A stretch of 64,000 bases of DNA. Source: Trachythela sp. YZ-2020. Lineage: Eukaryota; Cnidaria; Anthozoa; Malacalcyonacea; Clavulariidae. The translations under genes were made by a program, and so were the position numbers. Numbering within the stretch: the first letter of the stretch is position 1; each line of letters starts with the position of its first letter. The notes under the pieces were generated by a model. The model was not told the origin of the DNA, searched no databases, and was given only the letters and a program-made list of their open reading frames with translations. Below, piece by piece: positions 37,701-45,239 of this stretch. Location of the stretch: NCBI GenBank assembly GCA_016169945.1, contig JADLSH010000110.1, forward strand, positions 1,406,001-1,470,000, in the 5' to 3' direction.

Positions 37701-40313
37701 AATTTGACTTAATACCTGCATTAACCAGCAGTTGCAAATTTAAACTTAGTTTACAAGATTTACAACATTTTAATTAATTATTCATATTATATACATTTAG
37801 GTGGACGTGAAAGTTTGTCAGTTGAATCTCGAGCAAAGCATAACTCGATAAGAATAGAAAGAGGCGTTAAGAGGCTGTCTCTGTAAAAACCTCCAGGTCA
37901 ATATGTGGTTCAAAAATAGATTTATTTCATACTCTAGTATTTTGAAGGTCTGTCCTTGGGAACAACTAATATCGATTTGATTTGGTTCAAATTTCACTCA
38001 AAATATTTTTTGGGACCAATTAATGTTCAACCGGCTGGAGGCTAATTACTTGAACTCCGAAAGACGGCAAAATATCGATAGATTGTCACCACAATTTATA
38101 AATCAAATTCATACTTAAATGTTATAATTTTTGCAGAGAAATATAGACTTATTCTTCCAGTTTTCTCGGTCATATGACTTCAATAATTATTCTTTTGTAT
38201 ATAATATACAGCAGCGCAGTTATTGACCCGCTCCTGCACGGATAACGGACATCACCTCAAAATATATATATCAAGTTTGAGAGCATATTTCAAAATCGTG
38301 GCAGGTGATTGAAACTTTTCCTTTATTTTCCTGTAATCTACTAACATTAGTCAATACAAAACGCCAATAAAAACTTTCTGTTCTACCATTTTGAAAAAAT
38401 GAAAAGCGCTCAAAAATGCGTCGAAATCGAGCATACTTTTATCGTTAACGTTAGCATACTCGTTGATATTAACAGCTAAATTGCCTTTTACTGTATTGTA
38501 TGAAGCTTGGTTGTGTATAATTAAGTCGTTCATGAAAAAATACGACTTAATTACACAACCAAGTTTCATACAATACAGTATAAGGCAATTTTAGCTGTTA
38601 ATATCAATGAGTATGCTAACGAATAAGGTATGCTCGATTTCGACGCATTTTTAAACTTTACAAAGTTTGAGCGCTTGTCATTTTTTCAAAATGGTAGAAC
38701 AGAAAGTTTTTATTGGCATTTTGTATTGACTAATGTTAGTAGTTTACAGGAAAACAAAGGAAACGTTTCAATCACGCGCCACGATGCTTGATATGCTCTC
38801 AAACTTGGTATATTTTGAGGCCATGTCCGTTACCCGTGCAGGAGGGTCAATACTGCGCTGCTGTAAATTATATACAAAATAATAATTATTTAAGTCATAT
38901 GACCGAGGAAACGGAAGAATAAGTCTATATTTCTGTGCAAAAATTACAACATTTAAGTATGAATTTGATTTTTAAATATAGCGATGACAATATATCGATA
39001 TTTTGCCTTCTTTCGGAGTTCACGTTTGCCTCCAGCCGGTTCAACATTAATTGGTCCCAAAAATATTTTAAGAGAAATTTGAACCAAATCAAATCGATAT
39101 TAGTTGTTCCCAAGGACAGACCTTCAAAATACTAGAGTATGAAAGAAATCTATTTTTGAGAAACATATTGACCTGGAGGTTCTTAAGGCTCAGTAGCGGA
39201 AATTCACTTTTTCCGATGGGGCCACATCCTAAATTTCGACAAACCCCCTTTTACACTCAAAATCGACTGTTTTTTAACCTTTTTAGGTCAAAATTTCCGA
39301 CAAATTGTCTATTTTACGTAAAGGTGGGGGGCAGTCCCCCCTCCTCTCCACCCCACCGAAATTTCTGCCACTGTTAAGGCTACATGACAGGACACCTTTT
39401 GTGGCTCTCTGCGGAGAATCATACTGCGGCTTATAATATTAGTCCGATTTTATCAAACTTTCACCAAATGTCGATAAATACATGCAAAAGATCAAAATGT
39501 CAAACTATTAAAGCAATACTTGTATATATTACATCAATCTTACAATGGTTTCATTGTTTTACTTATTAGACAAAACATAAATTCTAAGTGATAGGTTGGT
39601 TTTTCGAAAAAAATAACGCGCCATAAAAGAATATTTCTCTTAACCTATACATAGTTTTGAAACCCTTTTCAAGCAAAAATGCAGAAATTCTGCCAAGCCG
39701 GATTCCAGTTGTTTAACTGTAATTTCATCTATAATGATATAGACTATAAAAATATAGTAATTAACTTGAATTTTGTTGTATAGGATATGTTTGCAAATTG
39801 TTAAATCAGTGGGAGGAAGCGATATCCAAACTGCAAGAAGCACTTGAATTAAAGCGAGTTATTTATAAAGAAGAAAAAGCGGCGCCTGAAGTAGCCTTAG
39901 CTTGCTCTTTGCTCGCCAAAGCATTCCTTGAACATCACGATTACGAGAAAGCACTGCCGTACTTCCAAGAAGCGTTGGAGATTAACGACGTTAACCGGTC
40001 AGCAGGTAATAAAGCGGAAGATCTTCTTAATATCGCCCGTTGTAACAAAGGTTTGAAGAAGCTTGATAGGGTATTGGATACGTTGAGAACAGTCGAGGAG
40101 TTGTGTGTCAGTGAATCATTAAATGAAGAGATACTTCTAAGTGTTCACCAAGAAATGGCGGACACATTTACTGAGTATGAATGTGAAGATAAAGCTAAGG
40201 GATTGTATCACCTTAAAGAAGCTGAGGCTATCTTAAAGCGAATAAAGCAATCGGAAGAAGACGAAGAGGCTTTAAATGAACTACAAGCAAAGATCTTGAG
40301 CCTTTGTTTGTAG
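22681..40313 (+). CDS. TPR-repeat protein with nucleotidyltransferase-like domain (4 exons, 1,628 residues)
   Basis: Four exons join with consistent phase 1: 22,681-22,705 (ATG...G|gtaagt), 23,377-23,451 (tgcag|...|gtaag), 25,475-29,731 (tttatag|...|gtcagt) and 39,784-40,313 (tgtatag|... TAG). The total is 4,887 nt with no internal stop. A TPR-like helix pair is at about residues 36-70. Residues 232-250 hold GLGSTSRKEGTPYSDLEFAI, the GS...D-x-E pattern of nucleotidyltransferase-fold proteins close to DUF294/GlnD-like enzymes, followed by ETILPSVGIGSLND and KGFSFDGMMPWACKTPLG. From about residue 590 to the end there are many TPR units (AEKHYRIAKL, ALDCYKCCLSDVEG, ALPYFQEALEIND). No signal peptide or membrane segment is seen, so it is probably cytoplasmic. 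The joined exons read well across the 10-kb last intron (SKIG|YVCKLLNQWEEAI). Substrate and role are unknown; a sensor or scaffold role would be speculation. No AATAAA was seen in the first 400 nt after the stop. Confidence 0.85.
23377..23451 (+). CDS. TPR/NTase gene exon 2 (75 nt)
   Basis: The acceptor ttctcgctgcag and donor gtaagaaag enclose 75 nt in phase 1-1, encoding QAIHYQPSDIHSFGIFQTLN and a few more residues. An in-frame stop lies just upstream of the acceptor, so the exon boundary is required. A diverged copy of this exon and its flanks is at 41,635-41,709. Confidence 0.8.
23924..24040. repeat. Hairpin MITE in TPR-gene intron 2
   Basis: The left arm gtgatcctaacacttgggat / gttgctcgactttctgaaag pairs with the right arm ctttcagaaagtctcgcaac / atcccgcgtattaggatcac. 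The terminal gtgatcctaa / ttaggatcac is exact. It is 117 bp with no coding capacity. Confidence 0.88.
24041..24548 (+). pseudogene. LINE reverse-transcriptase fragment in intron 2
   Basis: A 103-codon frame contains KLSQWLINNKLQLHPTKIKL, MYVGSRHNL and IPYLGVTLDETLSWDEHIEL, the connection region of a CR1-like polymerase. Just upstream is a damaged DDTQMF catalytic region. The same family is represented by the LINE at 51,291-54,374, which has MYVGSYHNLAKIDNDLPVMI. Both ends are bounded by MITEs. Confidence 0.8.
24549..24755. repeat. Hairpin MITE with about 60-bp arms
   Basis: aggtcttaaaaattaaaaat, tggttaaaagtatctaaaat and gatctgtcag on the left are mirrored by ctgacagatc, attttagatacttttaacca and atttttaatttttaagacct on the right. 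The central loop is unrelated, with no coding signal. Confidence 0.85.
24850..25165. mobile_element. Mariner-like deletion derivative with TA target duplication
   Basis: The ends are cagggtgtc and gacaccctg, flanked by TA on both sides (24,848-24,849 and 25,166-25,167), the Tc1/mariner hallmark. On the minus strand the terminus is followed by a short frame with FVLPSVRVRMVQLTTKQLVF, which resembles the N-terminal helix-turn-helix start of a mariner-type transposase. The catalytic domain is missing, so this is a non-autonomous remnant. Confidence 0.75.
25475..29731 (+). CDS. TPR/NTase gene exon 3 (4,257 nt)
   Basis: A very long internal exon carries the nucleotidyltransferase motif and most of the TPR repeats. 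The frame is open upstream to about 25,378, but the strong acceptor ttttgtatttatttatag at 25,474 and phase 1 argue that the exon begins with HFEEGLRQLK. An alternative acceptor (cattcacag at about 25,377) would add 32 residues of low-complexity, hydrophobic sequence. The frame continues 38 nt past the donor before a stop, so the donor gtcagt at 29,732 is chosen because it restores a TPR helix with exon 4. Confidence 0.85.
31108..31482. repeat. MITE inserted in the left arm of the Penelope element
   Basis: ggagcttaagatctac at the left and gtagatcttaaggtccctat at the right are terminal inverses, continuing into (g)acgacgcgg / ccgcgtcgtc. It interrupts the Penelope arm between cagcatcatt-like and gtttacgacagcacgacgat sequences that are contiguous in the other arm. 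The same family is seen at 40,755-40,951 and 60,903-61,119. Confidence 0.75.
31683..32040 (+). pseudogene. Penelope reverse transcriptase, central part
   Basis: The frame reads MDVKSLYTVIPHHDGLRALK (Penelope motif A region DVKSLYTN-type), ELVLTLNNVSFDGEHYQQI, GVAMGTKMGPNYANIFVGFV (motif B) and DYLGRYIDDCLG (catalytic YIDD motif C). It is cut at 32,040 by a MITE and resumes near 32,305. Confidence 0.85.
32041..32184. repeat. MITE with perfect 20+-bp terminal inverted repeats, splitting the Penelope RT
   Basis: ttgtttattattagcatgac at the start is exactly inverse to gtcatgctaataataaacaa at the end. The interior carries an attaattgtactgcagtacaattaat palindrome core. The Penelope frame is complete up to this point and continues after the next hairpin. 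Confidence 0.88.
32190..32299. repeat. Near-perfect 110-bp hairpin MITE
   Basis: tcatgcgatg / gtacaattagggattaatag / tact / gtgatgtttgg on the left is followed by the inverse ccaaacatcac / tact / attaatccctaattgtac / catcgcatga. It lies directly next to the previous MITE inside the Penelope coding region, so two insertions are stacked at one site. Confidence 0.88.
32305..33029 (+). pseudogene. Penelope polymerase C-terminal part and linker
   Basis: It resumes after the MITEs with NNFHPALQFTWEISETSVSF, LDILVSTNGNKLVTSVFYKP, TDSHSYL and SQFLCLRRICSEDEDF, typical of the Penelope thumb region. After a frameshift near 32,670 it reads PLVLGYHPFNYKVRDVIRKS and CGVKLCKTCKYID, the Cys-containing linker before the endonuclease. 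An insertion of about 75 bp interrupts it at about 32,985-33,060. Confidence 0.8.
33065..33393 (+). pseudogene. Penelope GIY-YIG endonuclease domain
   Basis: The frame reads HLIYCISCSKCEMLHIGETG (GIY-YIG region as LIY...HIGETG), RYLRIKFGEHRRAV (catalytic Arg helix), then PVGRHLNTGNHSVSDMKIRA and a C-terminal EMRLISQLGTIHPLGINERL. It ends at a TAA at 33,393. The domain is complete in order, but its connection to the polymerase is broken by an insertion and frameshift. Confidence 0.85.
35554..35806. repeat. 253-bp hairpin element with about 115-bp arms
   Basis: tatttcataaacg, gtgttttaccagggtttcca, gagaacaattgaattcac and ctgttcacc on the left are mirrored on the right by ggtgaacag, gtgaattcaattgttctc, tggaaaccctggtaaaacac and cgtttatgaaata-type sequence. 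It lies in the last intron of the TPR gene. Open frames on both strands here are by-products of the palindrome. Confidence 0.85.
35985..36330 (+). pseudogene. Fragment of a DUF3504/Crypton-derived domain gene
   Basis: Across two frames it reads IPCSTRYKNKWAVDVFKEWQ, then TPFEEMNGESMAYWLGKFVQ and EVVRKDGERY, then RLVAALKRHLDEKNGSLALN. This matches the order STKYKNKWAVxxFxEWQ ... MxxxxLxxWLxKFVxEVRKKDG ... G(L)QRHLxExxG found in Crypton-derived ZMYM/KIAA1958-like proteins abundant in cnidarian genomes. One frameshift and a 16-bp local duplication (tagcctgtatcg twice) break it. It is a relic within the TPR-gene intron. Confidence 0.65.
37868..39187. repeat. 1.3-kb palindrome (foldback) inside the TPR-gene intron
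   Basis: The left arm (37,868-38,529) and right arm (38,542-39,187) are reverse complements over about 650 bp with few differences, separated by a 12-nt loop. Example pairs: aacctccaggtcaatatg / catattgacctggaggtt; attttgaaggtctgtccttg / caaggacagaccttcaaaat; gcttggttgtgtataatta / taattacacaaccaag. The left end also has aagaggctgtctctgtaaaa, close to the inner terminal-repeat sequence of the 15.8-22.1 kb transposon (aagaggctgtctccctaaaa). Confidence 0.9.
39784..40313 (+). CDS. TPR/NTase gene exon 4 (last exon)
   Basis: The acceptor ttgaattttgttgtatag is followed by YVCKLLNQWEEAISKLQEAL, and two to three more TPR-like units follow (DYEKALPYFQEALEINDVN). It ends in TAG at 40,313 with a C terminus of ELQAKILSLCL. 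It lies 10 kb from exon 3, beyond a Penelope element and a 1.3-kb palindrome. Confidence 0.85.
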
Positions 40314-40754
40314 TGTATAAAGTTGTTAGTCCGAATGATGTGCACAAATATATTGTACGCAATATGATATATTTAAACTGAATGACAGCTTGGATTTTTA
40401 GGATCATGATTACAATTGAATGATAAATAGAAATGTTTCAATCGTAATTATGTTGATGGTCTTAATGGTATAATTGTGGAATATTTTCAGTATATATACT
40501 ATAGATCTATGTTATATTGTAAACAATTAGCGCCTTAATGATACTATATAATTATAACGTATGGATGGAGTTAACGTTTCAAGGGTTCAATTTAAGGTAA
40601 CATTAGTTCATGATTGTGTCATTTTTCTTTGTTATTCAACATTTATTATTATTATATTTTAGCACAATATAAGCGTCTATTCAACATTGTACGACTCTGC
40701 AAGTGCCTTTATTTCATTGGTTGGAAACGATGGCCGGTCGGTGGCAAAGCATGT

Positions 40755-40951
40755 TAATAGCGACTTTAAGATATGCTAAATCTACGACGCGGATGTGACG
40801 AAAAACAGTCGCTATTCTCACAGTTTCAGTTACACGGCTAAAACGTATGGACTCTGGTTGGCAAACAAAGTCAGAGACGCGAGAAACAAAATTTAAACTG
40901 ATTCCCGTAACGTCCTCGTCGTAGACTTAGCATATGTTAAAGTCGCTAATT
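40755..40951. repeat. MITE of the acgacgcgg family
   Basis: tagcgactttaagatatgct, aaatctacgacgcgg on the left pairs with cgtcgtagacttagcatatg, ttaaagtcgcta on the right. The inner tgacgaaaaacagtcgctat is shared with the copy at 60,903-61,119. It lies about 440 bp downstream of the TPR-gene stop. Confidence 0.75.
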
Positions 40952-41144
40952 ATAAAAAAGGACACGTTTACATGAAAGTGCGTTCGAAATATATGTATTT
41001 TTTCACTACTATTTGGAAACTGCAATCGTCAATCAATATGCGTTCAAACTTTGTTTTATTGTTGTCAATCAATATTATTATAAAATTTAGACCGGTCCGA
41101 AAAATATTTTTTTATAACGATCGGAAATTGCAAAGAATGGTAGG

Positions 41145-41252
41145 CTCTTTATGTAGCCCTACACGAAATGTATAATTTAACCCCAACCTCCACCCTAACC
41201 CCAACCCTATAATAATCACATAAATAACTCGTATAGGGCTACATAACGAACC
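41145..41252. repeat. Short hairpin MITE, copy B
   Basis: It begins ctctttatgtagccctacac and ends with the inverse gtatagggctacataacgaa. The loop has ccccaacctccaccctaacc. It is the same family as 4,099-4,213 in the opposite orientation. Confidence 0.85.
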
Positions 41253-41634
41253 AACCCAAAGAGAAATGGCCATGACGCTAAGCTTTAATAATATGGCATA
41301 TAGTGGGCTCAGTGAAGAATTTTCGCGGGCTTTTTGTTTGTTTACTTTGACGTATTTATAACAAAATAAGATTCAAATTGTGAGTTTAAAGTGTTATTAA
41401 TTATAGTTGACTTTCGTAATGTCGTTTTTAGGCCTTTTCTTTATTTTAAATTTTCAAAAATAAATAGAAAAAATTGCCGACTATATCACGAAATAATTCA
41501 GTATTTCCCCGAATTAATATTCAGTACACGTCAATATGTACAATCTACGCATGCTCAGTTAAGCCAGGCCAACCGGCTTAGCCTAAATTGGCCTCAATTT
41601 CCGCCACATCAACTATTGTAACTTCTCGCTGCAG

Positions 41635-41709
41635 ATCAGGGTATTCATTATCAACCCTTGGACATTCATTCATTTGGTATTTTACAAACACAAAACGAAA
41701 ACTGGAAAG
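41635..41709 (+). pseudogene. Orphan copy of TPR/NTase exon 2
   Basis: Exactly 75 nt with the same acceptor (ttctcgctgcag), donor (gtaagaaag) and phase as exon 2, encoding QGIHYQPLDIHSFGILQTQN. Flanking intron sequence is also copied (from about 41,611 to about 41,870), including the gaaactgatatttacacaaat repeats. It is either the 5' part of a tandem paralogue whose other exons are outside the window or destroyed, or a stray duplicated exon. I found no exon-1-like or exon-3-like sequence next to it. Confidence 0.7.
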
Positions 41710-42055
41710 GTAAGAAAGTTTGAACGTTATTACTAAATTTAAAATGTTGTATATAATTACAAATTGAAACTGATATTTACACAAATGAAAATGATATTTA
41801 CATAAATGAAACTGATATTTACACATTTTTGTCAAATGAAACTAATATTTACACAAATGTGAAATGATAATATTTACATTTGCTCACAATTTTGTCACGT
41901 TTGAGCAATATTGTATCAATCACAATTTTCCAAGCAGCCACTTTTACAAGGGAATGAATGATAGTGGAAAGCCATATGTTGATATTACAGGAAACAATGT
42001 ACACAATGTATAGTTTTACACATTTAACACGAAACAATATTTCATGGTAATATGA

Positions 42056-42330
42056 TATATTGTGCATTATCATATATAGCTTACTGGCCTTGAAGGGGAT
42101 ATTGGTGGTACAGTCTATAGTGCATGTGCTTCTTGTGCACCTCTGGGATCGCTGAAAAATGTAGTTGTATGGTTATATATAGTTGCATATAAAGACTGCT
42201 CCATCATGGTCATCAAACGCCACATGTTTTCTCCGGGTACTCCGGTTTCCTCCTGCAGTAAGACTGGACGAATAAGGTACAAGACTTACTGTACCTCCAG
42301 GGAGAACAGTTTGGAACTAATAGTCAAACA
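42056..42330. repeat. SINE-like dispersed repeat with ccgggtactccgg motif
   Basis: It contains ttttctccgggtactccggt followed by ttcctcctgcagtaagactgg. The same core is at 48,372-48,405 in a SINE-like repeat. Its boundaries are uncertain. Confidence 0.45.
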
Positions 42331-42589
42331 AACAGGGGCGTAACTTGGGTCTAAAGATGAGGAGGGTGTAGATCGTTTTGCTCAACGAAAGGGCGTTGTA
42401 AAGATATAACGTAAAAGGGCCGCCCAAAGCCAAAAAGCTTTATGCGGGCTCTTGTGCAATCCGCATGTATGGAGTGCTGCAGGCACGTTATCATATCTCA
42501 ACCGTATTATACTCTATAGATTGAAAGAGACGGTGACATATCCTGTAGTACGTGTTCCCAATTATAAGGCATTAATCCCACTAAAACAA

Positions 42590-44910
42590 TCGCCAAAAGG
42601 CTATCTTTTTCCTGAAATATTTTTTAGTAACACAAGGTCCATGATAAACAAGGTTGATGAGATTTCTACTCTAATCTCACTTAATCTATCATCTTACCTC
42701 TTATTGGCTCATCTGATCATCTTAGTATTTTATTACAACCATCGTGTAAAGAACCCCCCAGCGCACCAACTACAAGAGTCCTTCAAAGCTCCAAACAAAC
42801 GTGTTTTAATCTCAACACTGGAACATATAAACTGGACGCCAGTTTTTACACTCAATTCTTGCGAAGAACAACTTGATGAGTTTCAGCGCACGATTTGAAA
42901 CGCCATCAATTTTTGTCTTCCAATGCGTTCCGTTAAGACCTACACCCGTGATAAACCATGGATTACCCAAGATATCAAAGGCTGGATTAAAAAGCGTCGA
43001 CTCGCCTGTTTAAGAAATGACATCGAACAATATAACATTTACCGAAACAAGATTGTAAAACTTTGTAAAACTGCTCGTAAACGTTTTTACCAAGATAAAA
43101 TTCGACACACGCACGATATCAATCCTAAAAAGAGGTGGAACAATATAAAAATGCTCTCGGGCTTATCAAATCAGCAACCTCCAATGAGCATGCTTGTAAA
43201 TGGTTCGTACTCAAGGTTGAACAACTAGCCGAAGCCATTGGTGAATCCTTTTATCGAGTGTCTGGTGATATTCCTCCCTTACACTTTCAACCGATTCCAG
43301 TTGCTAGTGTCCCAGATTTGTACACGATTTCTCCCAAAGCTGTGGAGGCTCGTCTATCCCGCGTTAAAGAGCGCAAGGCAACCGGCCCGGACGAAATTCC
43401 GAATTGGCTGGCTGCTGAAAAGTTGCGCAGTTAATTTAAGTAAGCCAGTTTGTTCCATTTTTAACGCGTCGATTAGGAATGGCGATGTCCCTAAATTATG
43501 GAAATCCGCAGATGTTTTACCTCTAGGAAAGATCACACAACCAAAATCTATTGAATCTGATCTTACACCGATTTCTTTGACTGTTGTCTTAAGCAAAATC
43601 CTTGAAAGTTTTGTGTTCAGTTGGCTTGCCCCTATTGTAATGCCACAAATCGATCCGTATCAGTTTGGAAGCGTCAAAAGATCGTCTACTACACATGCTC
43701 TTGTACGCTTAGTCCACTATTGGCTTTCTGCCTTGGAAACACCGAACACGATGCTTAATCGATTTTTCAAAAGCCTTCGACCGAATCGATCACAACATTC
43801 TCATGCATAAGCTATTGATCCTTGGGGTCCCTCCGGTGCTTTTAAACTGGTACTCGAGCTTCCTCCAAGATAGACAACAACGTGTTAAAGTGCATGGGAA
43901 CCCGTAATTCAAGTTGGAGACGAATTGTAGCTGGGGTGCCTCAGGGGAACAAATTAGGTCATCTGTTTTTTCTTATTATGGTGAATGATCTGAGATGTGA
44001 TGCACCATTGTACAAATATGTCGACGACTGTGCGGTTACTGAAATCATTAAAACGTTCGACTTGGAGTCATCCAGTTTACAGTGTGAGACTGACCACGTG
44101 AATCAATGGTCGATTAAGAATAACATGAAATTGAACGTTACAAAAACTAAATAATTCAACATATCACTGTCTAACGTTCCACACTCGTTCCCTGCCTTAT
44201 CCATAGACAATCAACATCCTGAAGTTGTCTACACTGTTAAACGTCTGGGAGTGTACTTGACTGCTGATCTAAAGTGGACGACTCATATTAACCATATATG
44301 CTCTAATGCCAGTAAACGTCAATATTGAAACGAAATGGCGTAGAACTGAGGGATCTTAGAAATGTATACTACAATTTCATACGACCTGTTCTAGAGCACG
44401 CATGCCCCGTGTGGCAATTTCATTGCCTGTATTTTTGTGCGATCAAATTGAACAAATTCAACGCCTGGCTCTGAAAATTATCTATCCTGATTTATCGTAT
44501 AAGGATGGTTTAAACGAACTCAATTTGCCTACACTTGTTGATCGGAGGGTTCCTTGTGTAAACGGTTTTACGAGAGCAATTTTGGTACTTCAAGTAAAAC
44601 TTCTGATCTGTTACCTAGAATGAAATTCCACTCATATAATTTTAGAAATGCTAGAAACATTCCACTTTTTAAGACACGTACAAATAGTTTTTTACCAACC
44701 TGTGTGCGGAAATGGGATTTGCCTTGAACCTTTAGAATTTAATAACTTAACACAACAATGCATGAAATTTTCTATATTTGTTATATTGTACATATACTTT
44801 TATATATTTTATTCCAAATTATTGTATTTAATGTTATCTTGTTACTTGAGTTTTTCAGTTTCTTTTTGTAAACTGCCATTCAAGTTTTAATAAATTCAAT
44901 TCAATTCAAG
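42590..44910 (+). mobile_element. CR1-like LINE with frameshifts
   Basis: In order: PEIFFSNTRSMINKVDEIST (endonuclease start), a deletion, GSSDHLSILLQPS (endonuclease end, in another frame), KPWITQDIKGWIKKRRLA, KERKATGPDEIPNWLAAEKL, CSIFNASIRNGDVPKLWKSA, LIDFSKAFDRIDHNILMHKL (motif A, shifted frame), IVAGVPQGNKLGHLFF (motif B), YKYVDDCAV (catalytic YVDD) and VYTVKRLGVYLTADLKW. It ends in a ttcaattcaattcaa tail at about 44,900. Stops and at least four frame changes mean it is inactive. Confidence 0.85.
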
Positions 44911-44989
44911 ACATGCCATTTACGGCTATTTGGGTATATTTTACTGAGACATTTTTGGGCTTTAGCGGTTTCTAGTAGCCACCTGTAGG

Positions 44990-45226
44990 CGCTCGCTTGC
45001 GGTGCATCACGGACGCGAAGCTTCTGCGCAGAAATCATGCGCATTTGCCCTCGCTGTGTCTTGCCTAGAAGTCAATCTAAGGAAAATCTGTTCCATAAAA
45101 TCTGTTCCAGAAAATCTGTACCATAGCGCGCTCGCTTGCGGTACATCACGGACGCGAAGCTTCTGCGCAGAAATCATGCGCATTTGCCCTCGCTGTGTCT
45201 TGGCTAGAAGTCAATCTAACTTATAT
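44990..45226. repeat. Tandem duplication, about 96 bp repeated at 139-bp spacing
   Basis: gctcgcttgcggtgcatcac, ggacgcgaagcttctgcgca and gaaatcatgcgcatttgccc at 44,991 recur at 45,130 almost unchanged (one ggt(g/a)catcac difference). The short spacer holds ttccataaaatctgttccag repeats. Confidence 0.85.
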
Positions 45227-45239
45227 CTAACCGAAGTTA

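Larger units (their letters stand above)
29732..39783 (+). other. 10-kb last intron of the TPR/NTase gene
   Basis: The intron from gtcagt to tgtatag holds a Penelope element (30,571-33,734), a 253-bp hairpin, a DUF3504-like gene fragment (35,985-36,330) and a 1.3-kb palindrome (37,868-39,187). The rest (33,735-35,550 and 36,340-37,860) has no gene. It holds C-rich tracts (ccccccc near 34,470 and 35,350) and a ggggcccaggccaccccc repeat. Confidence 0.75.

Noticed and set aside
38351..39135. Open frames on both strands within the 1.3-kb palindrome
   Set aside because: The frames mirror each other because of the inverted repeat and are broken at different places in the two arms.
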